Source of the DNA: Rotaria socialis
Lineage: Eukaryota > Rotifera > Eurotatoria > Philodinida > Philodinidae
Length of the DNA stretch: 64,000 nt
Direction: 5' to 3'
NCBI GenBank assembly: GCA_905331475.1
Contig: CAJNYU010004239.1
Location: 62,001 to 126,000, forward strand
The notes under the pieces were generated by a model that was not told the DNA's origin, ran no database searches, and worked only from the letters and a program-made list of their open reading frames with translations. Made by a program: the position numbers and the translations under genes. Below, piece after piece: positions 24,501 through 36,675 of the stretch. How positions within the stretch are numbered: position 1 is the stretch's first letter; each line of letters starts with the position of its first letter.

Positions 24501-27500
24501 TTCATTAGAATGGACGGCGTTCTATACGAGTATTCGATTAAGAAGAAGCAGTATGAATCCTAGAAAACTAATACAAAAATGTGCATGTTGTTATTTATTT
24601 AATGCATCTTTGCTATTCAGTCGTCACTAATAATTGACTGTAAACAAGAATAACGAGAAAAGAAGAAGACAAAAAGCAGGTCAACTTGAGAACACTGTTC
24701 TCTTATCATGCTATTTTATAATTGAAAAGGACACCATAGAAAATGCACAAATAACGAAGATACACAATATATTATGGCTGATTTATAAGACAAATGTGAC
24801 GTCGTATGTTTCTCTGTATAATTTCATGCAAACTGAATATGAAAGATTGAATATTGATATGAGCAAAATAAAATAAAATCACTACAGAAGAATTCACTGG
24901 TAAAGTTCAGTTGGAACGATATGAAACAAAACGAAAATTAAATAAAGAATATAATTTTTCTAACCTCTGCCTTAACTGATTTTCTTTAACAATATAAGGA
25001 TTTTTATAATACTCAAAAATACAAGACATCTTTCTGAATACCACGACAACCGTATAGAGTGATGTTTTATTCTGGAAGGTAAACATGTGTTATTAACGTC
25101 ATATTATCGAAGCAGCTAACAGTAAACTGCCACGCCATGACATATAATTGATGGCTGCGTTATTGTGACCTAATTGATACTGTCAATTTTTTTTGGCGAT
25201 CCAATATCGTAGTTAAATCTAAAAATATTTCTATATTGTTATTTGAATATTGGTTTTTTAATGTTAAGCTTTTATAAGTCTTTTTAACTGTTTCTTTTTA
25301 CATGGAACAATGGTTTCTGTTGATCTCTATCCAGCTTAATTCATTTGAGATATTCAAAATGCTTCTGGGTTAACCGTTAAGACGATCAGCATCAGAATCA
25401 TTGTCTAGCATGTATATGTAGTATATTAAAAACAAACTAAATTACGCAGTTCGTTTTCTTTAATTTATATCGAGAATCTATTCGTGTTTGAAAATTAGTA
25501 TACGATCTGTGCACTAAACTCGATATAATTTGACTATCTTCAAGACAGATTTCAAGTCGTTATGTTTTCTTATTTCAAAATAAAGCCTTTCTCTAAATAG
25601 TTGTTAATAATCACGCAAAACATAATAGCTTCAAGGTTTCTCAAGTGCGATATATGATATCTGACGTGAATTGTCATGAACCAAGTCTAGACAATATAAC
25701 AATGCATGTCACCTGTGTAGTAGAATATTCAACAACAAAAAAATGCAGTTCACATTAACTAATCTTCATGTAAGAAATTAGCTAAAAAAATTTTCTTTGG
25801 TATTCATCAAGATATGAGACTGATGAATAAATTGCACGAATGATTTCTCAAGATAGACTGATCCAGCTGCTTTCTGCTTCATTACTTTTGCCATTCCATA
25901 AGTCTCTCGTGTGGCACAACTGTCGTACACATCATGTTTTGTTTTACTTTTTATTTTGTCATCATCCCAGTGGACACACAAGTAGAGCATGTCGGAAATT
26001 TACTTAACTTTTTAGGTTAAACTTTGCTTGCTATTTTTCTATATACATAAAAACGAATGACGTACGACAACCTATGATTGCTCTTCAAGATAGAATAATA
26101 CATAGGAATTTCTTTTCATTGAACCAATCCTGAATTGAATCTATCGTTCTCATTTCTACTCTGGATTCTTCATTTCAACATCGTTGGTTTCACCAGTGCA
26201 TGATACAATTATTGTTGTTATTTAGATATGGATCTTGTATATAACATAATAGCGTTTCAGATATTACTTCAATTATCATAAGTCGTAGCTGGAATGAACA
26301 CGCATCACAGCAATCAGTATAATTGGATATTTTTAAAAACATCATATCTTTGCTTATTACTACGGGGAGTTGTTGAGAAGTTTTCTCTCGATAGGACGAA
26401 TTATTTCGCCTAGAAAGCAATTAGTGTGTTTCCGTCAAGAGCAAATGTACTGATTAAAAGTCTGAAGTCTACAAGAAAATATTAAGATTGTAACAGTCTT
26501 CATGTAGACGCAACAACGAGATAATTATAGTTATTCATAGTATCATAATTATATACCGGATGCTATAGTCTACATACATGTGTTATCTTATAGTGCTAAT
26601 CCAAAAGTTCGTCTCGAAGCCTTTTCGTGTGTTATGTAAAAGACAAGAAGTATTAGTAAAGAAGATAAAACAACGCATATAACTATTCTAACCAATTGAG
26701 AAACGCAACCACTTGAATTTTCCACTAAGAAACTATAGTATGCTATCTCAGATTTTCTGCTTTCATAAATATGCAATTGTCTGAATCCGATTTTGAAAAT
26801 ACGCCCATCTATCGAACAATATGGGAGAGGAGGATTTCTTCGCTTGAATGCAAATATTTAAGTACATTTATTCATTCATTCATACTTTTCCGTTTATACA
26901 AATAAATGAATAGAAGCCTTGGTAGGATAATAGAGGGTTTTTAATCTGTCCCATAAGAATATTTCTATAAGGACTTGCGACCTTTTATCCTCGTTGTCTG
27001 CTATCGTTACGTCGTTAGTGTCTGAAAATAGCAAATAAATAAAAGAAAATGTTTGCATGCTCGTTAAAATGAATAAATAAAATGTTTCACTTATAGGTAA
27101 AAACGCAGAGTGAGATGACGTAGGTTCATTATGTTTTTTTTTCTAAATGTGTCCAACCATGATTCTATTTTTATTTAAAGCCTTTTATCACATATGGAGA
27201 AGGAGGCTTCTTTATTTATCGGATAATTTATAAATAATTGCAAATGAATACACTATAATATAATACAATGAAGAACATACTTCTATATGGTTATGTTAAA
27301 AATAACAATTCTCAATATGATGAAAAATAGAAGTTCGATTTGGAAAAAGGAAATTCTCTAATGAATCAATCTGAACAGATGAATAAAGTCATGTTTTTGC
27401 TTTATTAATTATCCACTGCATTGGCCTTTTTCTTTGAAGCTACGGAACAGAAATCCCTCCTCACATTATTGCACAAGCAATGAGTTAAATCGACCTGTAA

Positions 27501-30500
27501 TAAGATTTGTTTTAAGAAAAATATTATTAACGCGATACGGATGCATCTGACGTGCTTAATACATAGACACAATACAAACTATAAATGAGCTGGTGTGTAG
27601 TTTGAGCTGACAGCAAATAAATAGTTTTCATGACATACAAAGTAAATCGCTATTAGGCACACAAGCTATTGCATTTTCATTAGTAGTCTGTTAAGTGCTT
27701 AAGGTCATATATGACTTTGGTATAGATAGATAATGTATGCAGCTGAAAATTTGGCATATGCTTGAGATTTTAATAGTTTGAAATTCAAAGTAATTATATA
27801 ATGCTAAACAGTTTATTAACATTTTAGAAATGATAAACCGAATGTAGAACATAAAATTGCTATTTTTTTCCTTTTGAGTTTAATAAATTGTCTTTTATAT
27901 TGATGAACACCAAAAATAAATATTCATAAACTAAAATAATTAGAATACTAATGCAATTGTGTTTAGAAGGTAACTCTTAGAAAGATTATAAGAAATGTTA
28001 GGTTGACTTGAAATAATAGATTTTTTTGCGATAGAAATATATTTCAAATATCGCGCATTGATTCATAAAGTTGTCTAAAAATCTCTCCCAACATATGAAG
28101 CCCTATGAAAGATTAGGATTTCACTATTTTCCTCGTTTTTCCATAATGACTATTATGAAATTTCTCTACTTTCTCAAGCCATCAGTAAATATTATTAATT
28201 CAGAAGTTGATTTGAGAACTACGATTATCTTGTTTTGTAACTAAACCCAAAAGGTATTTTGCTACCGCTACTTCAAAACTCAAGTCCCACGCTGGTTTCC
28301 CATGTCTACATATTTACGAGTCCTTTATTTCAAAGACTTTGCTCCTCATACAGAGTGATAGAATAATAAACAGGCAGTGCTTTCATTTAGATATGGCATT
28401 GCATAAGTTTTATTATCAAATAAATTCTGGAACTAAAAATATACCATTTCTCTGTTTGCCTCATTTCCAAAATAACAGCTAATCACAATGAGCCATTTCT
28501 TTCACTACCATTAGAACTTCATTAGTGCCAATTTATGGATGAGATGAATCAATATGTGTCATTAAACACATATAATAAATTTATCTTCGTAGTACATTCT
28601 CATTCAAACAAGTCTAGTATGGAAAAGATAGAAAACTGTCTGACAAGAACGAAATTTTATTTAAATGTTAACAGATCAAAGAAAATATAATCTGTAAGCT
28701 TATAATGCAAAATATTTTTGTTGTAATTCCTGGTTAATCCTATTGCGATATAATTTATTTAGAGTTTTCAGAGAAGTCAATGGCGTACACAAGAAGCTTT
28801 ATAATAGTTACCTATTGATTATGGTTTATCTTAACGATATTGGAAAAAAAGTGAGTTAAACTATTTTTATTTCTATCCAAAATTGTGAACAATTGATGTT
28901 TAACGCGTAACTGATCAACTTTAAAGTCAGAGGCGTCTCATTGGCTAAGGCATAATTATTTGATCTTAGTTTTTAAACACGATTATCATACACAAAATAT
29001 CATTAATTAGCAACAATCGTAGAAAACTCATGATCAGTAACTTATCTTCAAAGTAGTTCATACTAAATATGATGAGTTTTGGCGAAATTAAATATTTGCG
29101 TATATTCAAAGACCATGGAGTTTGCAGTATTTCCTTTAATTAAAATGTTTTTTTTTTAATAATCTATGTTATTTAAAGATAATTCTGCTGTTGAAACAAT
29201 TTTTATTTGATTTAACAATAGATATTTTTAGATTCATTAGGAACAGTGACCTCTTTATTGACATTCCTACAATAGTAATATTATTTTTATTTAAGTTTAA
29301 CGAACTATCAATGACGTAGAGATTTCATGTCACGAAATTCGTGATGATGCATATTTTATTAGTACCACTTGATTCAATATAATGAGAACCATACATTTCA
29401 AAAGTATAGTTGATCACACTCATATTAAATTATATTTTATTTAAAATTCTGACTGGAATCAAATTGATTTGTTTTCAGAATTCTTTAATTTAACAGGAGT
29501 GATGCTGTTTGGGAAAGAAACAAACCTCATTAAAGACAAGTACGAGGTTTCAAGTCTTTTAGAAAATCGAACTCTGTTAACGTTTTTTTATGTCAACTAT
29601 TTCAGTATAAATGTCTCTTAGTATCACAATTGTGAAAGTTGATGCATTAAGCTGATCGGCTTATATGACTGCTTGTCAACGAAATGAAAACTGTTCATTT
29701 TCTCATCGATGAAAATTTTCCGTTAGCTTATAATTATGTTAAATTTCATAATATTAAAGACTCTAAATAAAAAAAATAAGCCTATTTTTATGCGTCAACG
29801 CATTGAGCAGTGCGTTTGATTTCAGAGAGATGGATTTAATCAAATGAAGAGAAAAAGACAAAAAAATAATGTTATTAATTCTTTTGTTCGGCAGCGTATT
29901 TTCCAAAGGGCGCATTTTTCAATGAATAATTCATTTTAATGATGAATAGTCTTAAAATAACTATATCTATTCAATTTGATTTCAATGATACAATTAACGA
30001 AGTTATTGATGTCGAATAAAATATATCATAGATTAATTTCAACAAATAATTATCTGTACAGAGACGTCAATGATGTGAGAGCTAGCTTCGAGTAAAACTT
30101 ACTCGTATACTTCTGCAGGCTTATTTCAACATTCTTTTGGGAAATTTTCGTCGAGAAATATTTGCACAAGTTTTGCCAACGAGTACTCACCGGAGATATT
30201 GAATAAGACATGACAGCGAGGAGTAACACTCATCACGATGTGATAGAAAAATTAATGCCGTCTTGGGACATGTTTCTAGGCGAAATACGGACAGAAATGG
30301 TGAGCAGGACTTTTGGAGCATGCTCTCAGATGAGTATCAACAAATTTTAATAAAATCTACGTTGTAAATACAGTAAAATTTTTATATCTTAAAAAATCGA
30401 TCACTTCAAGTACATTACTGTTGTATAAACTGTTTTAACTGAACTAATTCAACAAATGTGCAAAATCAACTGAGTGTTCGTTTTATTTCATTGGTAATTT

Positions 30501-31986
30501 TACATTTTGTGATTGTGCCAATCGAATCCATTGGAATAATAGGTGCCATATGAAAGTACAAAAAAAATGTGAACATGACTTTATGAATATTGCTTTGCAC
30601 TAAAAACATGATCAATCAAAATTCTGTTTCTTTCGTCTAATCAGTGTTCAAGCCAGTTTTATACTGATTATCAAGGAAATAGCGAGTGCTATGTTTGCTT
30701 ATGTATGCCGATGTTGATTAGAAAACTATTTAATCATAAATATTATTCATCTTCTGTGTAAAAACTACATAATTATAATTTGACATTGAACTATATAACT
30801 CCTTTCCTGCCATCATTGACATGCCTGATCTATATATATATATATATATATATTTAAATATATCCTAGTATTAATTAGCTGTCTGCAGTCATCAAATTAG
30901 TTAGTTAGTTATTATTATTGTGCAACCCAGCGTCGCTTTTAATACATTTAGTTAGATCGCGTGCTTTTCGATGGCTATTGTCAATATACTCTACTGTGCA
31001 AATGTTGATCAAAGGAGTATAATTGTTCATTTTTAGTACTGCCCTTTAAACAAAACATGTATTCATAATTTATGTAATTGCAATCAATTCTCTAAGATGA
31101 TTGAGTCTAGAACAACATCGAACGCATGTGACTCGTTTGTATGAGACATGTTGTTGTAACTCAGTAGGATTTTGTAATGGATTAGAATGTTTATTTACAT
31201 TGAACTTTTTGTATACAGCATATGTGAAACTGTTACTAATTGTTACACTTGTTTGATAAGTCAAAACATAATTCGTGTTATTTCAAATAAACTATGCGCT
31301 TACTCGTGCGATAGTAATTATTTATTAATCAATCAAATCTATATTTTATGCAATGCTTCAGTAGCAAATGATAGTACATATACTATGATTGGTTATCTAA
31401 TCTTTGACTTTTATATTGACATTCGTCTGCTAACACAATCATCTCTTTCCTAGTATATCATTTGCACAGTTCATTTGGAATGTAATAATCTCTCTCTCTC
31501 TCTCTCTCTTTCTTTCTCGTCGTCTTCAATGTTATAATACAGTTAATTAGTCTTCATAAGCAGTCTCAATGTCACTACATTAGCATAGTTCTGCAAGCCG
31601 CGCTGAACTTCAGAATATGTGCGGAAGGTTTCTGCTATCTTTCTTTGAAAAGGGCAAATATAACATTCCTTGTTGCAACAGCTTGCTCTGTCTTTTCGAT
31701 TCCAATGGTAAACTCATTCGCATGTCTCATTTACCATATAGATAATAATGCAGTGTGACATTTTATAATCTAATCACTGTAATGATACTTGATCAGAGTA
31801 GCGTTACAATGCCATTTGTGCTTATCGAGTACTTGCACAAAATCATAGATTAAACTATACAACAGAATACTTGCCTTTCGAATCAATTTTCTATCCTCCA
31901 CTCAACATTTATAGCTTCAATCTATCGATCAGTATTATCGTCTCTTTAGCATTGCTTTTTATAATGTCAAAATTTCGTTGTTAATA

Positions 31987-33178
31987 CAGTAAAACTTTTC
32001 ATATGATCTGCAATTCATTCATTTCTTCCGCCTACTCTTTTCTTCTTTCGAGACTTCTTCACAGTGTCTCAATACCGTTCAAAAAACAAAACGTTCTTCC
32101 ATATTATAATATTTCTCGCGTACCAATTATGAATAAATCCATAAATAAAAATGCTAACAGCCTTAATCATATTAANGTTATTCATGTAAGACTTCACGTA
32201 ACGTTCAGTCAGAACTCGTTCAAGAAAAGAGAATACTATCAAATATGATATTGTCAAATGTCTATTCAATCGAGACAATTAACATATGCACAATGCAGTG
32301 GTCCATTAAAGCTTGTGTAATCATTTTGAACAAACAACAGGCAAAATAAGAAAAGTATGCACATCAAATAAAACCCAGTAGACGTTTATTAATTGAATAT
32401 CTAAGTATAGCTGTTGGAATGATATTTAAATCATCATTTTTTTTTTATAACCAATCAATATATTAATCTATCTTTTATTTAATATATAATAATACTAGAA
32501 GACAAAAATCTTTAGTCAATTTCTTTTTTTTTTCTTAACGTGTCATAAAGAATTTGCTGAAAAACGCTTTGAAAATGAATTTCTGTTCATTGTCGTTGAT
32601 ATAAGTAATTATTTAGTTGAAAACTATTGATAAATTAATTCGTTTTTTTTTGTTTTATTTTATCAAATTCAGAATTAATTCTCTTCCTTTTTCTCGTCAT
32701 CCATTTTATCGAAATGTTGTACAATGATGAACTTTAACAGGTCTTATTACACAAGATTTAATGGGCCACTGAATTGTGCATACGTTAATTGTCTCGATTG
32801 AATAGACATTTGACAATATCATAAAGATGTGTCTGTCTAGCTTGCTCCGCCAATATCATATTTGATAGTATTCTCTTTTCTTGAACGAGTTCTGACTGAA
32901 CGTTACGTGAAGTCTTACATGAATAACGCGTTCGAGATATGGATAACAATAATGAATGCTGCAGATGAATTATCAACGATGGTTAATATGATTAAGGCTG
33001 TTAGCATTTTTATTTATGGATTTATTCATAATTGGTACGCGAGAAATATTATAATATGGAAGAACGTTTTGTTTTTTGAACGGTATTGAGACACTGTGAA
33101 GAAGTTTCGAAAGAAGAAAAGAGTAGGCGAAAGAAATGAATGAATTGTAGATCATATGAAAGGTTGCACTGTTTTACA
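31987..33178. repeat. Imperfect inverted repeat (about 335-bp and 430-bp arms)
   Basis: The left arm 31987-32321 is the reverse complement of the right arm 32746-33178, separated by about 420 bp of AT-rich spacer. The arms differ by scattered substitutions. The right arm carries two extra segments: about 55 bp near 32930-32985 and 34 bp near 32820-32855. The ambiguous base n at 32176 lies exactly where the first segment is missing from the left arm. The extra 34 bp is bounded by a direct repeat (caatatcat), as in a microhomology deletion. No transposase is evident. Confidence 0.85.
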
Positions 33179-33664
33179 GATCATACTGATCAACAAATTG
33201 AAAGTCATGCGAGCTATTCTTTCTCATTGGTATCCTAATTAGAATAGCTTTTACATCTTTATACAAATACATTTATCATTATCAGTTCGTTTGAAAATTT
33301 TTCTTGAGTTTGACATAGTGATTGATGATAGTAAAAAAACATGTCGTACCATCTTATCTAACTTTTTTGTTAATTCCATTTCTAATGATCTATTAGATAT
33401 GATAATTGCAATAGATTATAGGTTTTTTTTGGTTTATGCATTATATTTATTCGTGACATCCATACATATTTTTGTGGACGCTTACGAAAACAAGAGTCAA
33501 CAGACAAGACTACAATACCAAACAGAGAAAGGATGACAATGAAGAGAAAACGTAAACGTAAAAGAACAGAACGAAAGTCGAAATCGAGGAAGTGATGGCA
33601 AAATTGGCGTGCAGTACTGTTCTTCCTTTGTTTACTCTTCCGATATCGTATATCTTGACACCGT

Positions 33665-33738
33665 GCCGGGGGGAAGGGATCGAACCTTTTCATGTCTGAT
33701 CAATAATCAGATGCATAGAACCAGTATGTCATCCTTGG
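33665..33738 (-). pseudogene. Decayed tRNA-like sequence
   Basis: Read on the - strand, the 74 bases have an A-box-like segment (TGACATACTGG) and a B-box (GGTTCGATCCC). The anticodon stem is perfect (TCTGA/TCAGA) around a 7-nt loop TTATTGA, and the T and D stems have one mismatch each. The acceptor stem keeps only about four of seven pairs. The anticodon would be ATT, which eukaryotes do not normally use; a G-to-A change in an Asn GTT tRNA would explain it. Likely a tRNA pseudogene or the head of a tRNA-derived SINE. Confidence 0.45.
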
Positions 33739-34506
33739 CTAATAGATTATATTCACCATGAATACGAGTACGACACTAATGCAAAATAGTTTTTCAAATA
33801 AAAACAGATGTCTCAAGAGTATTGATACAAATGCCGAACGTGTTTCTGTCCTATCATAGTGACATTAAACAAAACAGATGGGGGTTTATAATAACACTAA
33901 TGGTTAGAAAGTAGATTCTTATCTTTAAAATTCTTATGAAAAAGTAAAAAGTGACATTCACTTAGGCTTTGAAAATTTGTCTTCATTTAAAATTATTTTT
34001 TTTATCCTTTGATCAATAATGATAAAAAGAAAAGAAAACGATTAGTTGTAAACAGCATTTGATAAAACGATCCAGACCATGATTAATCAATCAAAATATA
34101 ACGAAAAAAAAGAAGGTAATGCCTCGAAATAATCTTCTCTTTCTTATTGATTTTATAAAGCAGGAAAAAAATTAATAGATTTCCTATTAATCTATATTAA
34201 TAACACAAAACCAGTCGTACAACGCATTTTTTACTAAGAAAACAAATTTTCTTTTACTGTTTTTCGATTTATTGACATGCGATCACACAACGTTATTAAT
34301 ATATAGTTATTAGTGAAGGCTTGTATTATCAATAGAAGCACAATATAATAATAATATTAATAATACGTCTTTCAATCAGATCATATTATTGAATCAATAA
34401 TCTATAATTTTGAATGAGACATCTAATGACAGATTCGATTAGTACAAAAAAGAACTGTAATTATTTTTAAAAAAATGTATTTTTTCTTTTGTTCAATCTT
34501 TTCGAT

Positions 34507-34604
34507 TATATATATATATATATGTTATATGTATATATATATATATATTAGTTATTAATCAGCAAGCCGAAAAAAACAACCTTTTGCTTCTTTTCTACAT
34601 CAAA

Positions 34605-34640
<36 letters not shown>
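34507..34640. repeat. Clustered AT microsatellites
   Basis: Three separate AT/TA runs of about 16-30 bp within 135 bp, ending about 40 bp beyond the Rap2-like stop codon and probably in or near its 3' UTR. Confidence 0.9.
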
Positions 34641-34642
<2 letters not shown>

Positions 34643-34677
34643 AAATAAATATTTATATATTATATCTTTTTTTTGTA

Positions 34678-36059
34678 TCACGGCGATGAATAACAACAAC
34701 AGAGACGAAAACATGATCGATGTCTTCGCTTGTTTTTAGTTTTGGGCTTTTTTGCTTTCATTCTTGCATTAATTTCTCGTACGATTTCAGCAAATGTATC
34801 ATTAACATTAATTGCTAATTTTGCTGATGTTTCAACATATGGACAACTCCATGCTTGGGCTAATGCAAGTGCATCATCGGGTGTTACTTGACGTTGTAAT
34901 GATGCGTCACATTTATTTCCGACGAGACATATTGGAACATTTTCTGTGCCTTTAACACGAAGAATTTGTTCTCGAACAGTTCGAACATCAAGAAATGATT
35001 GCCAAGATGTTAGACTAAATACAACAAGGAAACCGCGACCATTCTTTATATAAAGATCGCGCATAGATGCAAATTGTTCAGTACCTAGAGAATACAATAG
35101 AAAGGCTTGCTTAAATTAAGAAACAACATAGTATAAAACAAACCAGCGGTATCGAGAATTTCTAAATAAGCAGGTTCACCATCGACTTCGATTTCTTTAC
35201 GATAGAAATCCTACAAAATAAGAGACGAAATAAGTTTGATGTGTTAATATAGTTAATTGGAAAATTCATTTGGGAGTTATATTTCAAAAAAATTCCTTAT
35301 CGTCGTTGACATGAGACAGTAGTAAAACAATCCTCTTGATTTCCATGGAGAAAGTGTTATTTGTCTAGATCACTAACTGAAGAGAGTTTCAATTGATTAG
35401 GGATACTGTCCTTCTCTCATTCTTAGATATATAGACAAAGAAAAAAAGAACGATAGCATTCATCATTTTGTACAGTTCAACAGAAATAAAAAAAAAAAGT
35501 CACAAGCTCAATGTTGATAATCAATGTCAGGTTCGTAGAGTAGTTTGTACTTAGTTTGTTTTTGTTTTTAAGTTAAAGAAGAAAAACAGAATCTGCATAT
35601 TTGTTTATGTATAAAGCTCATTGGGAAAGGATATGACGTTAATAATTTTGAATTCAAAAATATTCTTTCGGACAGAAAAGTAATTGATTTTTCAAAATGA
35701 AATTATTTTCGTTAGATGCTCTCCAAGGGATCTTCTATGCACAAGACGTGCATATTTTATGTTTTTCGAAATATTTCCGTGTAGCTATAAGCATTTGATT
35801 AGGGACACAATCGTTGTATTTCTTTTATGAGAGTATGTACTTCAAATAACAAGAAAAGGTACTCAATCGCTGAAACCAATTAAATTCTTTCTCTTCTTTT
35901 TTTTTTTGATAAAAATGAAAGAAAAAGTAAAGGAAGAGTATCACTTACTTCTATAGTAGGATCATATTTTTCAACAAATTTTGAATGACAAAGTTGTACT
36001 GTTAATGCCGATTTACCGACGCCGCCGGGACCAAGAACTACGACTTTATATTCTTTCAT
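34678..36059 (-). CDS. RAP2: Rap2-like Ras-family small GTPase
   Basis: A GTP-binding switch of the Rap group, acting at membranes in adhesion and kinase signalling. Exons on the - strand: 36059-35949, 35210-35144 and 35084-34678. Together they encode about 194 residues. The P-loop is GPGGVGKSA, the effector region [16 protein letters not shown] is Rap2-type (Phe at position 39), and switch II is [15 protein letters not shown] with the Rap-specific Thr at the position equal to Ras Gln61. NKCD and ETSAK guanine motifs are present. The tail is basic and then Cys-rich ([12 protein letters not shown]) and has no CaaX box, since the last Cys is five residues before the end. Exon 1 is separated from the rest by a 738-bp intron. 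The call as a Rap is firm; Rap2 over Rap1 rests on the effector loop. Confidence 0.92.
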
Positions 36060-36639
36060 ATTGACAGCTAAACCGGTACGGTTGCTGCTGATGAGTTAAA
36101 AGCAAGCAGTTCATTAAACGTTGCCGAACACACTTGTCTACGCACTGAAGGAGAAGTAGTTGTATAGAAGTAATAGTAGATGTATAAGAAAGGAATAGAA
36201 GTCTAAAAAAAAAGCAGATGATGATGATGATGATGATGACGACGACAAGTGGCAACATGTCACACATACATATACTAGACGAAAGTGTGAAGCCAAAAAA
36301 AGGTCATTTATTTTCTTACGGTTGTATTTTTCTCTTTTCTTTTCTTCTGTATAATACTTAACCATTGTATATGGTTACAAATCTTACTTCAGCTGATTCA
36401 ATATATGAGAAGACGACGAGGTTAACGTTAAAGCACTTTGAAGTTTTTATCGACTAGATGAAGAGAATGAAGAAGAATATTATATAATCCTAGCACTATT
36501 ATCACAATCAGAGAAATGAGTTCAGTTCGTTGACGAATTGATTATAAAAAAAAGAAAGAACTGACATTTCAACAAACACCCGAAGAGAGAATGAAAGGGA
36601 ACAGAGGGTAAAAAACAGTATGTATGAATGGTACGACTT

Positions 36640-36675
<36 letters not shown>

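Larger units (their letters stand above)
21560..34677. other. 13 kb gene-poor stretch
   Basis: AT-rich DNA between the nuclear receptor and the Rap2-like gene. Open frames are few, at most about 100 codons, and none shows a family motif or consistent splice signals. It contains TC and TA simple repeats near 30834 and 31490, a large imperfect inverted repeat (31987-33178), a tRNA-like relic (33665-33738) and AT blocks near its end. A short exon-like frame at about 22613-22695 (IKSMFSSYEKGAFD) was seen but could not be linked to anything. Confidence 0.6.

Noticed and set aside
24634-24876. 80-codon + strand frame in the gene-poor stretch
   Set aside because: No recognisable motif, no splice partners, and length within chance for DNA of this composition and extent.
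32785-32976. - strand frame in the inverted repeat containing LAEQARQTHLYDIV, slightly like the start of 14-3-3 proteins
   Set aside because: The likeness covers about ten residues, stops at once and has no neighbouring 14-3-3 sequence.
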